A DNA stretch of 56,968 bases from Verrucomicrobiota bacterium. GTDB lineage: Bacteria > Verrucomicrobiota > Verrucomicrobiia > Limisphaerales > UBA11358. Made by a program: the position numbers and the translations under genes. Location of the stretch: positions 1-56,968 of the forward strand of contig JAGWMQ010000008.1 of the NCBI GenBank assembly GCA_028873125.1, in the 5' to 3' direction. A model generated the notes under the pieces. The model searched no databases. It was not told the origin of the DNA and worked only from the letters and a program-made list of their open reading frames with translations. Shown piece by piece: positions 16,642-26,197 of the stretch (within the stretch, counting starts at the first letter, position 1; each line of letters begins with the position of its first letter).

Positions 16642-17778
16642 ATGAAACCGTTGCACGCCATTTTGCGCCGGGAGACGGCCCGGGACGCGGTTCTGCCCTT
16701 CGTGCGCTTCATGGAACTGGCCCTCTACTGTCCTGATTGTGGATATTATGAAATGAAAATGGACGCGGCCGGCCGCCGCGGCGACTTCTACACCAGCGTC
16801 AGCGTGGGCGCCTTGTTCGGCCAACTGCTCGCCTTTCAATTCGCCGAGTGGCTCGATGAAATGCAGCGGCCGGATGACGGGAGACGGATTGTTGAAGCCG
16901 GCGCACACGACGGAAAACTGGCCGCGGACATTTTGAGCTGGCTGAAAGATTGCCGCCCGCGGCTTTTCGCCAAAATTGAATACGTCATCCTCGAACCCTC
17001 GCCACGACGGCAGGCTTGGCAACGCCAGACGTTGAAGGACCATCTGTCGCGTGTCCGCTGGCTTTCCGGTTTCGACGTGACCACGCCCCAAGCATTCAGC
17101 GGCATCATTTTCTGCAACGAACTTCTCGACGCCATGCCCGTCCGCCGCCTGGGCTGGGACGCCTGGAACAAACAGTGGTTCGAGTGGGGCGTGGCCTTCG
17201 ACGGCGGAAAACTTGTCTGGGCGCGCTGCCCTCGTTCCACCGCTGCGTCCCACGGGGAGAAAGCCGGAATGGAGGCGTTGCCGCCGGTGATTCTGGACCT
17301 GCCCTCCTCGCTTTTGGAAGTGTTGCCCGACGGCTGCACCGTCGAGATTTCCCCGGCCGCCGAACGCTGGTGGCGCGAGGCCGCCGCCAGCCTGGCCCGC
17401 GGAAAATTGATGGCGCTGGATTACGGCCTGACCGACGACGAATTGTTTTCGCCCGGCCGGACGCGGGGGACGCTGCGCGCCTATTTCCGCCATCACGCCG
17501 CCGCCGACCCCCTGGCCAACCCCGGCGAACAGGACCTGACCGCGCACGTGAATTTTTCCGCGATCCAAAAGGCGGGCGAGGAGGCCGGCTTGCAGACCGA
17601 ACTTTTTTCGAGCCAGGCAAAATTTCTGACGCAAATTCTGGCCGGCACGCAACGCGACAAAACTTTCGGGGAATGGACTTCCGCCCGCGCGCGCCAGTTC
17701 CAGACCCTCACGCACCCGGAACACTTGGGACGCGCCTTCCGGGTGCTGGTCCAATCCCGCCCGGGGGGCCGCCGCTAG
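16642..17778 (+). CDS. SAM-dependent methyltransferase, MidA/NDUFAF7 family (DUF185)
   Basis: A 378-residue protein. The family pattern is clear: FMELALYCPDCGYYEMK, RRGDFYTSVSVGALFGQLLAFQFAEW, IVEAGAHDGKLAADILSWL (SAM loop), YVILEPSPRRQAWQ, FSGIIFCNELLDAMPVRR and the late LMALDYGLTDDELFSPGRTRGTLRAYFRHH. The eukaryotic relative dimethylates an arginine of a complex I subunit; bacterial substrates are unknown. Divergent from pilT. Its stop overlaps the stop of the convergent exported-protein gene by 3 bases. Confidence 0.88.
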   Translation: MKPLHAILRRETARDAVLPFVRFMELALYCPDCGYYEMKMDAAGRRGDFYTSVSVGALFGQLLAFQFAEWLDEMQRPDDGRRIVEAGAHDGKLAADILSWLKDCRPRLFAKIEYVILEPSPRRQAWQRQTLKDHLSRVRWLSGFDVTTPQAFSGIIFCNELLDAMPVRRLGWDAWNKQWFEWGVAFDGGKLVWARCPRSTAASHGEKAGMEALPPVILDLPSSLLEVLPDGCTVEISPAAERWWREAAASLARGKLMALDYGLTDDELFSPGRTRGTLRAYFRHHAAADPLANPGEQDLTAHVNFSAIQKAGEEAGLQTELFSSQAKFLTQILAGTQRDKTFGEWTSARARQFQTLTHPEHLGRAFRVLVQSRPGGRR

Positions 17779-19244
17779 GGCGGCGAGATCAGCCGGTAAA
17801 ACTGGCTGCCGGACGAGGGCGTCACCGTCACCTGATTCTGCCCGTTCGCCACGACCACTGGATTCGTCACCGCCACCCAGTTCGCCGCGGCCAGGCTGGA
17901 GTTTTGCTGCAACCCGAAACCGGTCACGGTCGCCGGCCACGACAGCAGAACGTTGCCGCCCGAACGCGCAATGCTCAGCGCCGGCGAGGTGACGACCGTG
18001 GACTGGGCCGAGAGCCGGTAAAAATAATTGCCCGCCTGTGACAACGGCAGGATCACCTCAAACAGTCCGTTCGTCACAATCACCGGGTTGGTCACGTCCT
18101 GCCAGTTGCCCGTGGAGAGGCTGGCATTCTGCTGCAACACAAAACCCGTGGCGGCGGCGGACCAGGAAAAAATCACATTGGTGCCGGAGACGGCGATGTT
18201 CAACGTCGGTGTCGGCGGCGGGGGCGTCGAGGTTTGCAGGGTGAAAATGCCGCCGCCGTTGACGACCGCCGCCAGCTTGCTGCCGTCGGCGGACGAGGCA
18301 ACGGAATACCAGTTGAATTGATTAGTCAGGGAATTGTATTGATTGGTCGCAATGAGCGTCGCCGTCCAATTCGTGTCGGAATCCGTGGACAAGTAAGGCG
18401 GAACCGCATTGTAAGATTCATCCTCCAATCCCACGGCGGCCAGTTTGGCGCCGTTGGCCGACGAGGCGACACCAGCCCAATAAACCGTGTTGGGCGCGGT
18501 GGCGGACTCCGTCCAGTTGGTGCCCGCATCCATCGAGGTCCAAATGCCCCCGCCATAAATCGCCGCTACCAGCTTGATGCCGTCGCTCGACGAGGCGATC
18601 GTCTCCCAGGATTGGCTGGGCGCACCGCTAAGCGTCCAATTCGTTCCCGCATCCGCCGAAGTCCAGATGCCTCCGCCAAAAACCACCGCGGCCAGCCGGG
18701 TCCCATCCGCCGATGAAGCAATGGAATACCAATAATTGCTCGGGGCGGTCGCCGCCGTCCAATGCGCGCCCGCGTCCGAGGAAAGGTAAATCAGACTCGC
18801 ATTGACATTGACATCCGAATAGGCCGCGGCCGCCAGCTTGGTTCCGTCCGCCGACGAAGCGACCGAAGCCCAGACCAGCAAAGGCGCGTCGTTCGAGGTC
18901 CAGGTGGCGCCCGAATCCGTCGAGGTGTAAATCGGTCCCGGACTAAGCCCGCCCGCCGCGGCGACCAGGTGTGTGCCGTCGGACGACGAGGCGATGGAAT
19001 ACCAGTTCAAGGACGGCGCGTTGATTTGCTTTGCCCAATCCACGCCCGAATTGGTGGAGGTGTAAATGTCCCCGTTGTAGGCGACCGCCGCCAGTTTGGC
19101 GCCGTCGGACGATGAGGCGATGGAATACCAACTGTTGGTGGGGGCGCTGGTTTGGAACCAGCTTTGGGCCGCGGCGGACGGGCCGGGGAGCAAAAAGCCG
19201 CCCAAAAGGGCCGCCGTCGGGAGCAGGGTGTTCGTCAGTTTCAT
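17775..19244 (-). CDS. Secreted BNR-like repeat protein
   Basis: A 489-residue exported protein with a signal peptide (MKLTNTLLPTAALLGGFLLPGPSAAAQ). Residues 30-330 carry about eight repeats of roughly 40 residues with the core WYSIASSSDGAKLAAV then GxIxTSTDxGxxW, which is the sialidase/photosynthesis-stability BNR propeller pattern. Two C-terminal modules of about 75 residues follow (LxWPATVTGFGLQQNSSLAAANW, ending QFYRL), a tail common in exported verrucomicrobial proteins. It is probably secreted or surface-bound; no catalytic residues recognised. Start set at 19244 by the signal peptide. Confidence 0.8.
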   Translation of the reverse strand: MKLTNTLLPTAALLGGFLLPGPSAAAQSWFQTSAPTNSWYSIASSSDGAKLAAVAYNGDIYTSTNSGVDWAKQINAPSLNWYSIASSSDGTHLVAAAGGLSPGPIYTSTDSGATWTSNDAPLLVWASVASSADGTKLAAAAYSDVNVNASLIYLSSDAGAHWTAATAPSNYWYSIASSADGTRLAAVVFGGGIWTSADAGTNWTLSGAPSQSWETIASSSDGIKLVAAIYGGGIWTSMDAGTNWTESATAPNTVYWAGVASSANGAKLAAVGLEDESYNAVPPYLSTDSDTNWTATLIATNQYNSLTNQFNWYSVASSADGSKLAAVVNGGGIFTLQTSTPPPPTPTLNIAVSGTNVIFSWSAAATGFVLQQNASLSTGNWQDVTNPVIVTNGLFEVILPLSQAGNYFYRLSAQSTVVTSPALSIARSGGNVLLSWPATVTGFGLQQNSSLAAANWVAVTNPVVVANGQNQVTVTPSSGSQFYRLISPP

Positions 19245-19431
19245 AAGAATGCGCCGTTGTCTCAAACCCAAATGTCTTTTTTCTAAACCGCGGATTCTTC
19301 GCAGACAAGCACCAATTTAGACTCGTCGGACCCCCGGCGATGTTTGATGCGGTTCTTGATTCCGCCAATGGCACTGAAGGCAGAGCAGATTGTGGAGTTG
19401 ACGTTTGTGAAATAACTGGCACTAAATCCGC

Positions 19432-20085
19432 ATGGTTGAAGAACAACAACATGGTTTTGCGTTTCAGAAGTGGACTATCGAACTCGCCAAATATCTCTAC
19501 GAAGTCAAGAATGGAAAGCCGCCCGCGGCAGAAACCGGGTACACTGACGAATGGGATTTGCCCGCGTCGCTGAATCCAAATCCGGCGGACGGTCCGGTTT
19601 CTGTCAAGACTGCTAAATGGAATTCCAGCATTGGATTCGGCGATGCGCGGCGGCAATTTCAAATTGCCCAGCCTTTTACTCTGGTTGTTGGTTTTTGAGA
19701 ACGCGATGGTTTGAGGAAGCGCGTCGTTAAAATTGTCTCCGCGACCGTCGAACTCCATTTGTGGGCTTCGCTTTGGATTCCGGTCAAATTTCGCCATTTA
19801 AAAATATTGGACGAGCAAATTAGAAACAGGAATAATAGCTACAAAACTGCTCGCGCACTGGCCCGCGCCGTCGTTAACGCCCCTCCCTTTTCCGAGTCCG
19901 TTTTTCGCGCGAATCCAAAGATTGACTCCAAATCGCAACGACGGCTTCAATGCAGCCTGACTCAGGAAAAGTTTTTTGATCATCTTGCGCCGAAAGTCAG
20001 CCGTGATAAGGATGACGAACCGTCGCTTTGGGGACATGCGATACCGCCCTTCTTGCCCGGACGCCCACGCTTTGGCGCGGCCTAA
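19432..20085 (+). pseudogene. Putative restriction endonuclease gene with an in-frame TGA
   Basis: Two halves in the same reading frame. The first, 88 residues from ATG 19432, reads MVEEQQHGFAFQKWTIELAK and VSVKTAKWNSSIGFGDARRQF, then stops at TGA 19696-19698 after LVVGF. The frame continues ERDGLRKRVVKIV and FRHLKILDEQIRNRNNSYK to 20085. A tryptophan (TGG) at the stop would restore one protein of 217 residues. The QHGFAFQKW and VSxKxxKWxxSIGxGDAxRQF patterns remind me of type II restriction enzymes, and a DNA methyltransferase gene is convergent with it. Function is inference; a sequencing error could also explain the TGA. Confidence 0.5.
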
Positions 20086-21376
20086 CGCCGTATGGCGCAG
20101 GCTCCTCAGCGAGCACTAAGTCGTTCGAGCGGACAAATCTGACGGGAATTTTCATCTCAGCGAGAGAAGCTTTGGAAATGCTCAAGGTCCCGACGCCTTT
20201 TGCCAGACGGCGAATCTGGCTGCGTCCTTCACCGCTGTTCAACCATCCTACGAGCCTGGCACAATCAACCTCCGCAGTCGGGGTGAGGATGTGAATCCAA
20301 TCGTCGGCTTGCGCTTCGAGGCCGGCAGGCATCAAGGCCGCTCGTCCATAGCAGCCAGCGCCCACCCGGACAAAGAGAATTTCCCCCGGACGGACCAGTG
20401 AGTCTTCGCAAAAAGCATCGCCGTGGCGGCTGATATAGGCGCAGTTTTCGTTCAACCTCAATCCGCCTTCAGGCGCGAGGTTTTTCGCGCGGATCAACAA
20501 AATTCTATTGGGAGCGGGTGAATGTTGCAATTCGCGCTGCCGGCCATACAAAGCGAATCCAGTGCGAAGGCGAAAGAGGTCGCCCAGTCTTACATTTTCA
20601 AACGTGGTTGTGCGGCTTTCAGGGTAGTGTGCCTCGGGCCGCCAGTCCAATTCGTCAGCCAAAACAGCTTTTTGCCAACGTTTGTCGATTGCCCGCCAAT
20701 CTGGCAAGCTTAAAGGCTTCAGCTCATTCACGTCGCTACAAACCAGCAGAGATGTGGGCTCGCGATAAGGCTGATGGGCGGGAAAAAGCTTTTGGGCAAT
20801 CAGAATGTTTGTCTTGGCCGTTGTTCGCGTAAAAATCCCCCGCGGCAAACTGACGATTGCTTCAACATGCGCGCGGCATAGAAGCCAATCGCGGACATAC
20901 TTGAAAGGTCTGTTGCTTAATGGGCCGTCTGGCAGAATGATGGCGATGCGGCCTTTGGGCTTGGCCAGCTTCAGAAAAAGTTCCAGAAACAAAATTTCCA
21001 AACACTGCGAAATCCTGCCAAAGCCAAGGTCGAAGCCCCGGAGAATTTGCGGACGTTTTTCCAAATGGGCTTGCGCACTAAACGGCGGATTACCAATCGC
21101 CAAGTCGAATGTCCCCCAAAACGGCAAAAGATCCGTCAACGCATCGCCAGCAACAAAATGTTCCTTTTTTAAAAGCGGACGAACGAGATCGCCATAATGC
21201 GGATCAATTTCGCAGCAAAAGACTTCGCAACCTGGGAGCACGCTGCGAACGAACACGCCGTCACCACAACTTGGATCAATCACCTTTTGGCCGGAACGAA
21301 TGCCAGCCATGCGAAACATGCTTTGGGCGACGAATTCGGGCGTAAAAAATTGGCCAATCACGCTGGCTTTGTACAT
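19997..21376 (-). CDS. N6-adenine DNA methyltransferase with target-recognition domain
   Basis: A 459-residue methyltransferase. FFTPEFVAQSMFRMAG and KVIDPSCGDGVFVRSVL (motif I), FDLAIGNPPFS (catalytic NPPF), GRIAIILPDGPLSNRPFKYVRDWLL and IVSLPRGIFTRTTAKTNILIAQK show a class-gamma N6-adenine enzyme like type I/IIG modification subunits. The C-terminal half (about 250-440, FENVRLGDLFRLRTGFALYG...IRRLAKGVGTLSISKASLAEMKIP) is a type I-style recognition domain. The last 30 residues overlap the convergent putative restriction gene by 89 bases and may be non-essential. Together they look like a modification-restriction pair. Confidence 0.85.
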   Translation of the reverse strand: MYKASVIGQFFTPEFVAQSMFRMAGIRSGQKVIDPSCGDGVFVRSVLPGCEVFCCEIDPHYGDLVRPLLKKEHFVAGDALTDLLPFWGTFDLAIGNPPFSAQAHLEKRPQILRGFDLGFGRISQCLEILFLELFLKLAKPKGRIAIILPDGPLSNRPFKYVRDWLLCRAHVEAIVSLPRGIFTRTTAKTNILIAQKLFPAHQPYREPTSLLVCSDVNELKPLSLPDWRAIDKRWQKAVLADELDWRPEAHYPESRTTTFENVRLGDLFRLRTGFALYGRQRELQHSPAPNRILLIRAKNLAPEGGLRLNENCAYISRHGDAFCEDSLVRPGEILFVRVGAGCYGRAALMPAGLEAQADDWIHILTPTAEVDCARLVGWLNSGEGRSQIRRLAKGVGTLSISKASLAEMKIPVRFVRSNDLVLAEEPAPYGVRPRQSVGVRARRAVSHVPKATVRHPYHG

Positions 21377-21415
21377 AAATCGGTACAGAAATCAACTTTT
21401 TTATAGCACAAAATT

Positions 21416-21754
21416 TCAAAGCGGTTTGAAGTAAAATGCGAAATGTTGTCCGAAAACGCCGGCCGCCGGGTCAAAATCAAACGAATTGTCCAGCAGCGAA
21501 AAGCCTTGGCCGGCTTCTTCAAGTTGCCAGTCCCGGAAAATCTCCTCGTCGAAATCTTCGATTTTCAAGCCGCGTTCGGCCGCCCAACTCACACAGACAT
21601 CAGTCCACGATTCCACCCGGATTTTTACGATTCCGTTCTTCACCGCGATAGATTCTTCCCCAGTAAATTCCGGGTCTTCGTAGCGCATTTCGGTTAGTTC
21701 CCGGATGGCTTCAATCATTTCTTGGGTGAGGCGGTTCACGTTGCACGGTAACAT
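21416..21754 (-). CDS. Hypothetical acidic protein upstream of the methyltransferase
   Basis: A 112-residue acidic protein (MLPCNVNRLTQEMIEAIRELTEMRYEDPEFTGEES...) without signal peptide or membrane segment. It precedes the methyltransferase gene by 39 bases on the same strand, so the two are probably co-transcribed. Family not recognised. A control role in the restriction-modification unit is possible but there is no helix-turn-helix I can point to. Confidence 0.55.
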   Translation of the reverse strand: MLPCNVNRLTQEMIEAIRELTEMRYEDPEFTGEESIAVKNGIVKIRVESWTDVCVSWAAERGLKIEDFDEEIFRDWQLEEAGQGFSLLDNSFDFDPAAGVFGQHFAFYFKPL

Positions 21755-21825
21755 CGTTTCCTCCGTTTGCCCAAAAGTTGCTTTTTAATCTTGGCGCGGC
21801 ACCCCGCCGGTTTAATCTCCGCCGC

Positions 21826-22893
21826 ATGAAACAGAGCGCCTACGCCGCCGCCGGTGTGGACATCGGCCTGGGCAACCAGGTCAAGGCCACGCTGCCACAA
21901 TTGCTCGCGTCCACGCGCCGCCGCGAGGTGCTCGGCAAGGTCGGCGGGTTCGGCGGCCTGTTCGCGCTGGACGTGAAAAAATACCGCGAGCCGGTGCTCG
22001 TGTCCTCGGTGGACGGCGTGGGTACCAAGCTCAAGATCGCCTTCGCCATGGACCGGCATGACACGATCGGCGCGGACCTGGTGAACCATTGCGTCAACGA
22101 CATCGCCGTGCTGGGCGCCGAGCCGCTGTTTTTCCTCGATTACCTCGGCACCGGCAAACTCGAGCCGCACGTGTTCACCGCGATCATCCGCGGCTTCGCC
22201 CGCGCCTGCGCGGAAAACCGGTGCGCGCTCATCGGCGGCGAAACGGCGCAGATGCCGGGCTTCTACCAGGATGGCGAATACGACCTGAGCGGCACGATTG
22301 TCGGCGTGGTGGAAAAATCCCGGATGCTCGACGGCCGGAAAACCGTCAAGGCGGGAGACGCCGTCCTCGGCATCGCCTCCAGCGGCCTGCACACCAACGG
22401 CTATTCGCTGGCGCGGAAGATTTTCTTCGAGGAGATGAAGCTGCGGCCGGCCAGCCGCCTTGCGGAATTGAACAACACGATTGGCGACGAACTGCTGAAA
22501 GTCCACGTCAGCTACGGCCCGCTCGTTCGGAAATTGCTCAAACGCTTTCACCCCCAACTTGCAGCTTCCAACTTCCAGCTTCCCATCAAGGCCTTCGCCC
22601 ACATCACCGGCGGCGGGTTTATGGACAACCTCCCGCGCGTGCTGCCGAATAACTGCGACGCGGTCATCCGCAAAGGTTCCTGGGACATGCCGCCGATTTT
22701 CCGGGTCATCACGGAACGCGGCGGCGTGCCGGAGGCCGAGCTTTACCAGGTGTTCAACATGGGCATCGGCATGGCGGCCATCGTGTCGAGGGACCGGGCG
22801 GACGCGGTGTTGAAATTCATCCGCGCCCAAAAACATCCCGCCTGGCGGATCGGCGAGGTGGTCCAAGGCCGGGGCCAAACGGCCGTGATTTGA
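21826..22893 (+). CDS. purM: Phosphoribosylformylglycinamidine cyclo-ligase (AIR synthetase)
   Basis: A 355-residue PurM, step five of purine synthesis. GVDIGLGNQVK, VLVSSVDGVGTKLKIAF, ADLVNHCVNDIAVLGAEPLFFLDYLGTGKL, ALIGGETAQMPGFY, YDLSGTIVGVVEK, ITGGGFMDNLPRVLP and FNMGIGMAAIV are all family hallmarks. The ATG at 21826 is set by MKQSAYAAAGVDIG. Residues 244-253 (QLAASNFQLP) come from a heptamer repeat inserted in frame just before the conserved AHITGGGF loop; the rest of the gene is intact. Confidence 0.96.
   Translation: MKQSAYAAAGVDIGLGNQVKATLPQLLASTRRREVLGKVGGFGGLFALDVKKYREPVLVSSVDGVGTKLKIAFAMDRHDTIGADLVNHCVNDIAVLGAEPLFFLDYLGTGKLEPHVFTAIIRGFARACAENRCALIGGETAQMPGFYQDGEYDLSGTIVGVVEKSRMLDGRKTVKAGDAVLGIASSGLHTNGYSLARKIFFEEMKLRPASRLAELNNTIGDELLKVHVSYGPLVRKLLKRFHPQLAASNFQLPIKAFAHITGGGFMDNLPRVLPNNCDAVIRKGSWDMPPIFRVITERGGVPEAELYQVFNMGIGMAAIVSRDRADAVLKFIRAQKHPAWRIGEVVQGRGQTAVI
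22554..22581 (+). repeat. Four heptamers inserted in frame in purM
   Basis: CCAACTT, GCAGCTT, CCAACTT, CCAGCTT in 7-base register, encoding about QLAASNFQL between KRFHP and PIKAFAHITGGG. PurM proteins normally run from the lysine-rich helix straight into P(I)xxxAHITGGG, so the repeat is an extra insertion. Confidence 0.75.
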
Positions 22894-22915
22894 CCGGTTC
22901 ATCGCCCCGCCATAA

Positions 22916-25900
22916 ATGAAGGACGCCAGACGTTTCCTCTCCAAGCCGGCCGCGGCGTTGGGCGCAGCCGCCGTGCTGATGATGCATCCGGCCTCCGGCA
23001 GCGGCCAATCAAGCGGCGCGGACGATTTGTTTTCTCCGCCGGCCATCGCCGCCGTGATGAAGAAGGCGAATGCCTGGCAGATCGCGCATCCGGCGATCAA
23101 GGGCAACAGCCGGAATTGGGAGCGGGGCACCTGGTTTACGGGAGTGATGGGGGCTTATTTGGCCACCGGCGACAGGGCGTATCTGGATCAGGCCATGCGC
23201 TGGGCCGGGCGGCAGCAATGGAAACCGGGCACGGAGAAGGCCGGCGCCAACGCGCTGGCCTGCTGTCAGACCTATCTCGAACTTTACTTCATCGCCACCA
23301 ACCGCGCGTTCATCGAACCGACCATTCAATGGCTCGATTCCGGCCGGCCCAATACGCCCAGCGGCGCCAGGTTGTGGTATCTGGACAACCATCTTCGCTA
23401 CGCCGACTCGCTCTACGTGGGCGCGCCGACGCTGGCGATGCTGGCCAAGGCCACCGGCGACCCCAGATACCTGGATTGGATGAACGCCTTTTTCCAGGAC
23501 GTCCAGCGAGCCTTGTTCGACGAGGAGGCCGGATTGTTTTACCGCGACAAGCGGTTCATCGGGAAACAGACCGCCGACGGAAGGAAAGTTTTCTGGTCAC
23601 GCGGCAATGGCTGGGTCTTTGCCAGCCTGTCGCGCATCCTGACGTGGTTGCCGGAAGAAGATCCGCATCGCGCGCAATACGAGTCCTTGTTCAAGCAGAT
23701 GGCGGCGGCGTTGGTTCAACGGCAGCCATCCGACGGCCTCTGGCGGCCCAACCTGGACGACCCGGACGAGTTCCCCATGCCGGAAACCAGCGGCACGGGC
23801 TTTTTTTGCTACGGCCTGGCCTGGGGTGTCCGCAACGGCTTGCTGGATTTCGACACTTATCAGCCCGCCGTGAAAAGGGCTTGGGCGGGGCTGGTGAACA
23901 GCGTCAGCCCCGAAGGGAAAGTCCAGTGGGGTCAGCCTGTCGGTGATCGTCCCGCCGCGGTCGCGCGGAACAATTCGCAGGAATATGTCACCGGCGCGTT
24001 CCTGCTGGCCGGCAGCGAGGTGTATCGCCTGGCCCAGGACGGAATTTTCGACGAGACGACCGCCCGGACGGCCAAAATTCTGGCCAGCCGCGGAGGAGCG
24101 GACGAAGGCGCCAAACCTTGCAAATGGGATTCGTTGGCACGGCCAAGCGTGTTGGTCACTCCGCAGCGATTGGCGCGGGTTCGCCGGGAAGTCCTGCGCG
24201 GACGCGGAGAAAGACGGACGATTTATCAGAAAGACATCAAAGCCAATGCGGACCGGTGGCTGCATCGGCGGATCGTCATTCCCGGCGTCGGCGGCTGGGC
24301 GCACGATTTTTTCTGCACCGACGGGACCATGCTGGGACTGCCCACGGATCAGGAGTTCAATCCGGAGGTTCCCAGCCGATGTCCGGTTTGCGGCAAGGCC
24401 TATCTCGATCCCAAGATTCTGGGCGCGCGCCGGTTCTTTGAACATTACTGGCTGGCGGGCGCGGCGCGCGACCTGGCCCTGACTTACGCCATTGAACAAA
24501 GGCCGGAATACGCGCACCAGGCGGCGGAAATCCTGCTCAAATATGCCGACGCCTATCCGCATGAACTGGGCGAAGGCGGCTTTCAGGGCATGACGCTTAG
24601 CGAGGCGGTCTGCCTGATTCCCCTGGCCGAGGCGTATGACCTGGTCTGCGACACGATGACGCCGGCGCAACGCCGGCACGTCGAGCGGGACTTCTTCTGG
24701 CCGGCGACGCAATCATTGACTCACGCCGGCTTCGCCGGGAACTGGGGTTCGTGGCATTTGTCGGCCATCGGCGTCATCGGTTATGCCACGCGGCACCAGC
24801 GGTTCATTGATTTCGCGACCCGGGAATTCAAATCCCAAATCGCCAACCAGCTTGGCGACGACGGGCTGTGGCCGGAGTCGGTGGGCACGTATCACTTCTA
24901 TGCGCTCGACGCCTTCCTGGGGTTTGCCGAGGCGTCGGCAAATTGCGGCCAGGACCTTTACCACTGGTCGCCCAAGCCCGGCAAGAGCCTCGAGGCGATG
25001 TTTGAAGCCCCGCTCTGGTATGCGTATCCGAATTTGCGGCTGGCCGAGATCAACGACGGTTGGTTTGAGTCGTGGCTTCCCGCCGACCAGTACACCCTGG
25101 CCTGCCATCGTTATGGGGCGCCGGAGTTTGCCTGGGCAGTCCGCAAACTCCGGCGTGAAGGCGAAAGCGGAAACCCCGGTGAATTCATGCCCCGGTATTA
25201 CCGCTATCTGCTTTATGGGAAAAAATTGCCGTCGAGGATTCCCAAGCCCGTCTTCACTTCGACCAACTTTCCGGTGCTGGGCATCGCCATACTCCGGCAG
25301 GGTTCCGGATTGCCGCCCAACCGGGAGATGATGATGACCCTTCACTACGGGCCGTTTCTCGGCCACGGACATTACGACAAAATGGGGGTGACCCTTTTTG
25401 CCCAAGGCCGGCTGCTGGCGCCCGATTACGGGACGAGCGGGTACGGCATCGGGTTGAGCCGCTTTCTCCAGAGCGCCCCCGGCCACAACACGATTGTCGT
25501 TGACGGAAAAAACCAGAGGCGCACCCGCGACCGGGACCTCGTCGCCTTTACGAACACGCCGGAATTCAAACTGGCGGCGGCCCGCACTTCCGAACTGGCG
25601 CCCGGAACCATCTGGACGCGGACCGTCATGCTGGCCGATGAGTATGCCGTCATCTGGGACCGCATTGACGGGGCGACCGAACACCAATACGACTGGTTCT
25701 TTCATGCGGAAGGAAAAGAGTTTTCACTTCGCCACGTGGGGAAAGCCCAATCGTCTCCCGACGAAATCAAGGGAGAATTTTCCTATCCATTCATCACCGA
25801 CGTCCACAATTACACCCTCGGCGGACTGGCATCAGTCGCGCGCTGGGCCTCGGACGGCGGCGGTTTGGATTTGTGGGCGTTGAGCAGTTCCAATCAAACC

Positions 25901-26197
25901 GCCTTCACGGGAAGGTTTCCCACGCCGGAAATCAGGCGGGTGCCGTTGTTGGTGCTGCGACAGAAATCCAGGCAGGCCCAATTTCTTGCCGTCCTGCGGC
26001 CCTGGCGGGGCGTGGAGGAGAAATGGAGGGCCGATGCGGTCCAATTTCACCGTGAAGCGGATGGCTCAGTGCTGGTGACGGTGAAGGTTGGAAACCGCGA
26101 AGACCGGATCCACCTGGGAAACCCGGTGGACTACGAGCAGGGCGACGCCAAACCGATTTCAATCAGCTTGACGAAGCCCCATTCGGTGCTTCAGTAG
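22916..26197 (+). CDS. Exported two-enzyme fusion: GH88/105 hydrolase + heparinase II/III-like lyase
   Basis: A 1093-residue protein beginning with a signal peptide (about 1-31). Residues 35-385 are a GH88/GH105 unsaturated-uronyl hydrolase domain: NWERGTWFTGVMGAYLATGD, WYLDNHLRYADSLYVGAPTLAMLAKATGD, DGRKVFWSRGNGWVFASLSRIL and DLW-type DGLWRPNLDDPDEFPMPETSGTGFF. From about 400 to 1090 it is a heparinase II/III/alginate-lyase-like protein: a cysteine pair CPVCGKAY, helical toroid EHYWLAGAARDLALTYAIE, and the signature LGHGHYDKMGVTLFAQGRLLAPDYGTSGYG. The two activities fit one task: a lyase cuts a uronic polysaccharide, leaving an unsaturated sugar that the hydrolase removes. The substrate is not determinable. 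It ends 7 bases into the convergent cydB. Confidence 0.85.
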   Translation: MKDARRFLSKPAAALGAAAVLMMHPASGSGQSSGADDLFSPPAIAAVMKKANAWQIAHPAIKGNSRNWERGTWFTGVMGAYLATGDRAYLDQAMRWAGRQQWKPGTEKAGANALACCQTYLELYFIATNRAFIEPTIQWLDSGRPNTPSGARLWYLDNHLRYADSLYVGAPTLAMLAKATGDPRYLDWMNAFFQDVQRALFDEEAGLFYRDKRFIGKQTADGRKVFWSRGNGWVFASLSRILTWLPEEDPHRAQYESLFKQMAAALVQRQPSDGLWRPNLDDPDEFPMPETSGTGFFCYGLAWGVRNGLLDFDTYQPAVKRAWAGLVNSVSPEGKVQWGQPVGDRPAAVARNNSQEYVTGAFLLAGSEVYRLAQDGIFDETTARTAKILASRGGADEGAKPCKWDSLARPSVLVTPQRLARVRREVLRGRGERRTIYQKDIKANADRWLHRRIVIPGVGGWAHDFFCTDGTMLGLPTDQEFNPEVPSRCPVCGKAYLDPKILGARRFFEHYWLAGAARDLALTYAIEQRPEYAHQAAEILLKYADAYPHELGEGGFQGMTLSEAVCLIPLAEAYDLVCDTMTPAQRRHVERDFFWPATQSLTHAGFAGNWGSWHLSAIGVIGYATRHQRFIDFATREFKSQIANQLGDDGLWPESVGTYHFYALDAFLGFAEASANCGQDLYHWSPKPGKSLEAMFEAPLWYAYPNLRLAEINDGWFESWLPADQYTLACHRYGAPEFAWAVRKLRREGESGNPGEFMPRYYRYLLYGKKLPSRIPKPVFTSTNFPVLGIAILRQGSGLPPNREMMMTLHYGPFLGHGHYDKMGVTLFAQGRLLAPDYGTSGYGIGLSRFLQSAPGHNTIVVDGKNQRRTRDRDLVAFTNTPEFKLAAARTSELAPGTIWTRTVMLADEYAVIWDRIDGATEHQYDWFFHAEGKEFSLRHVGKAQSSPDEIKGEFSYPFITDVHNYTLGGLASVARWASDGGGLDLWALSSSNQTAFTGRFPTPEIRRVPLLVLRQKSRQAQFLAVLRPWRGVEEKWRADAVQFHREADGSVLVTVKVGNREDRIHLGNPVDYEQGDAKPISISLTKPHSVLQ

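Noticed and set aside
21736-23130. 464-codon minus-strand open frame opposite purM
   Set aside because: purM motifs on the plus strand are complete; the shadow has none.
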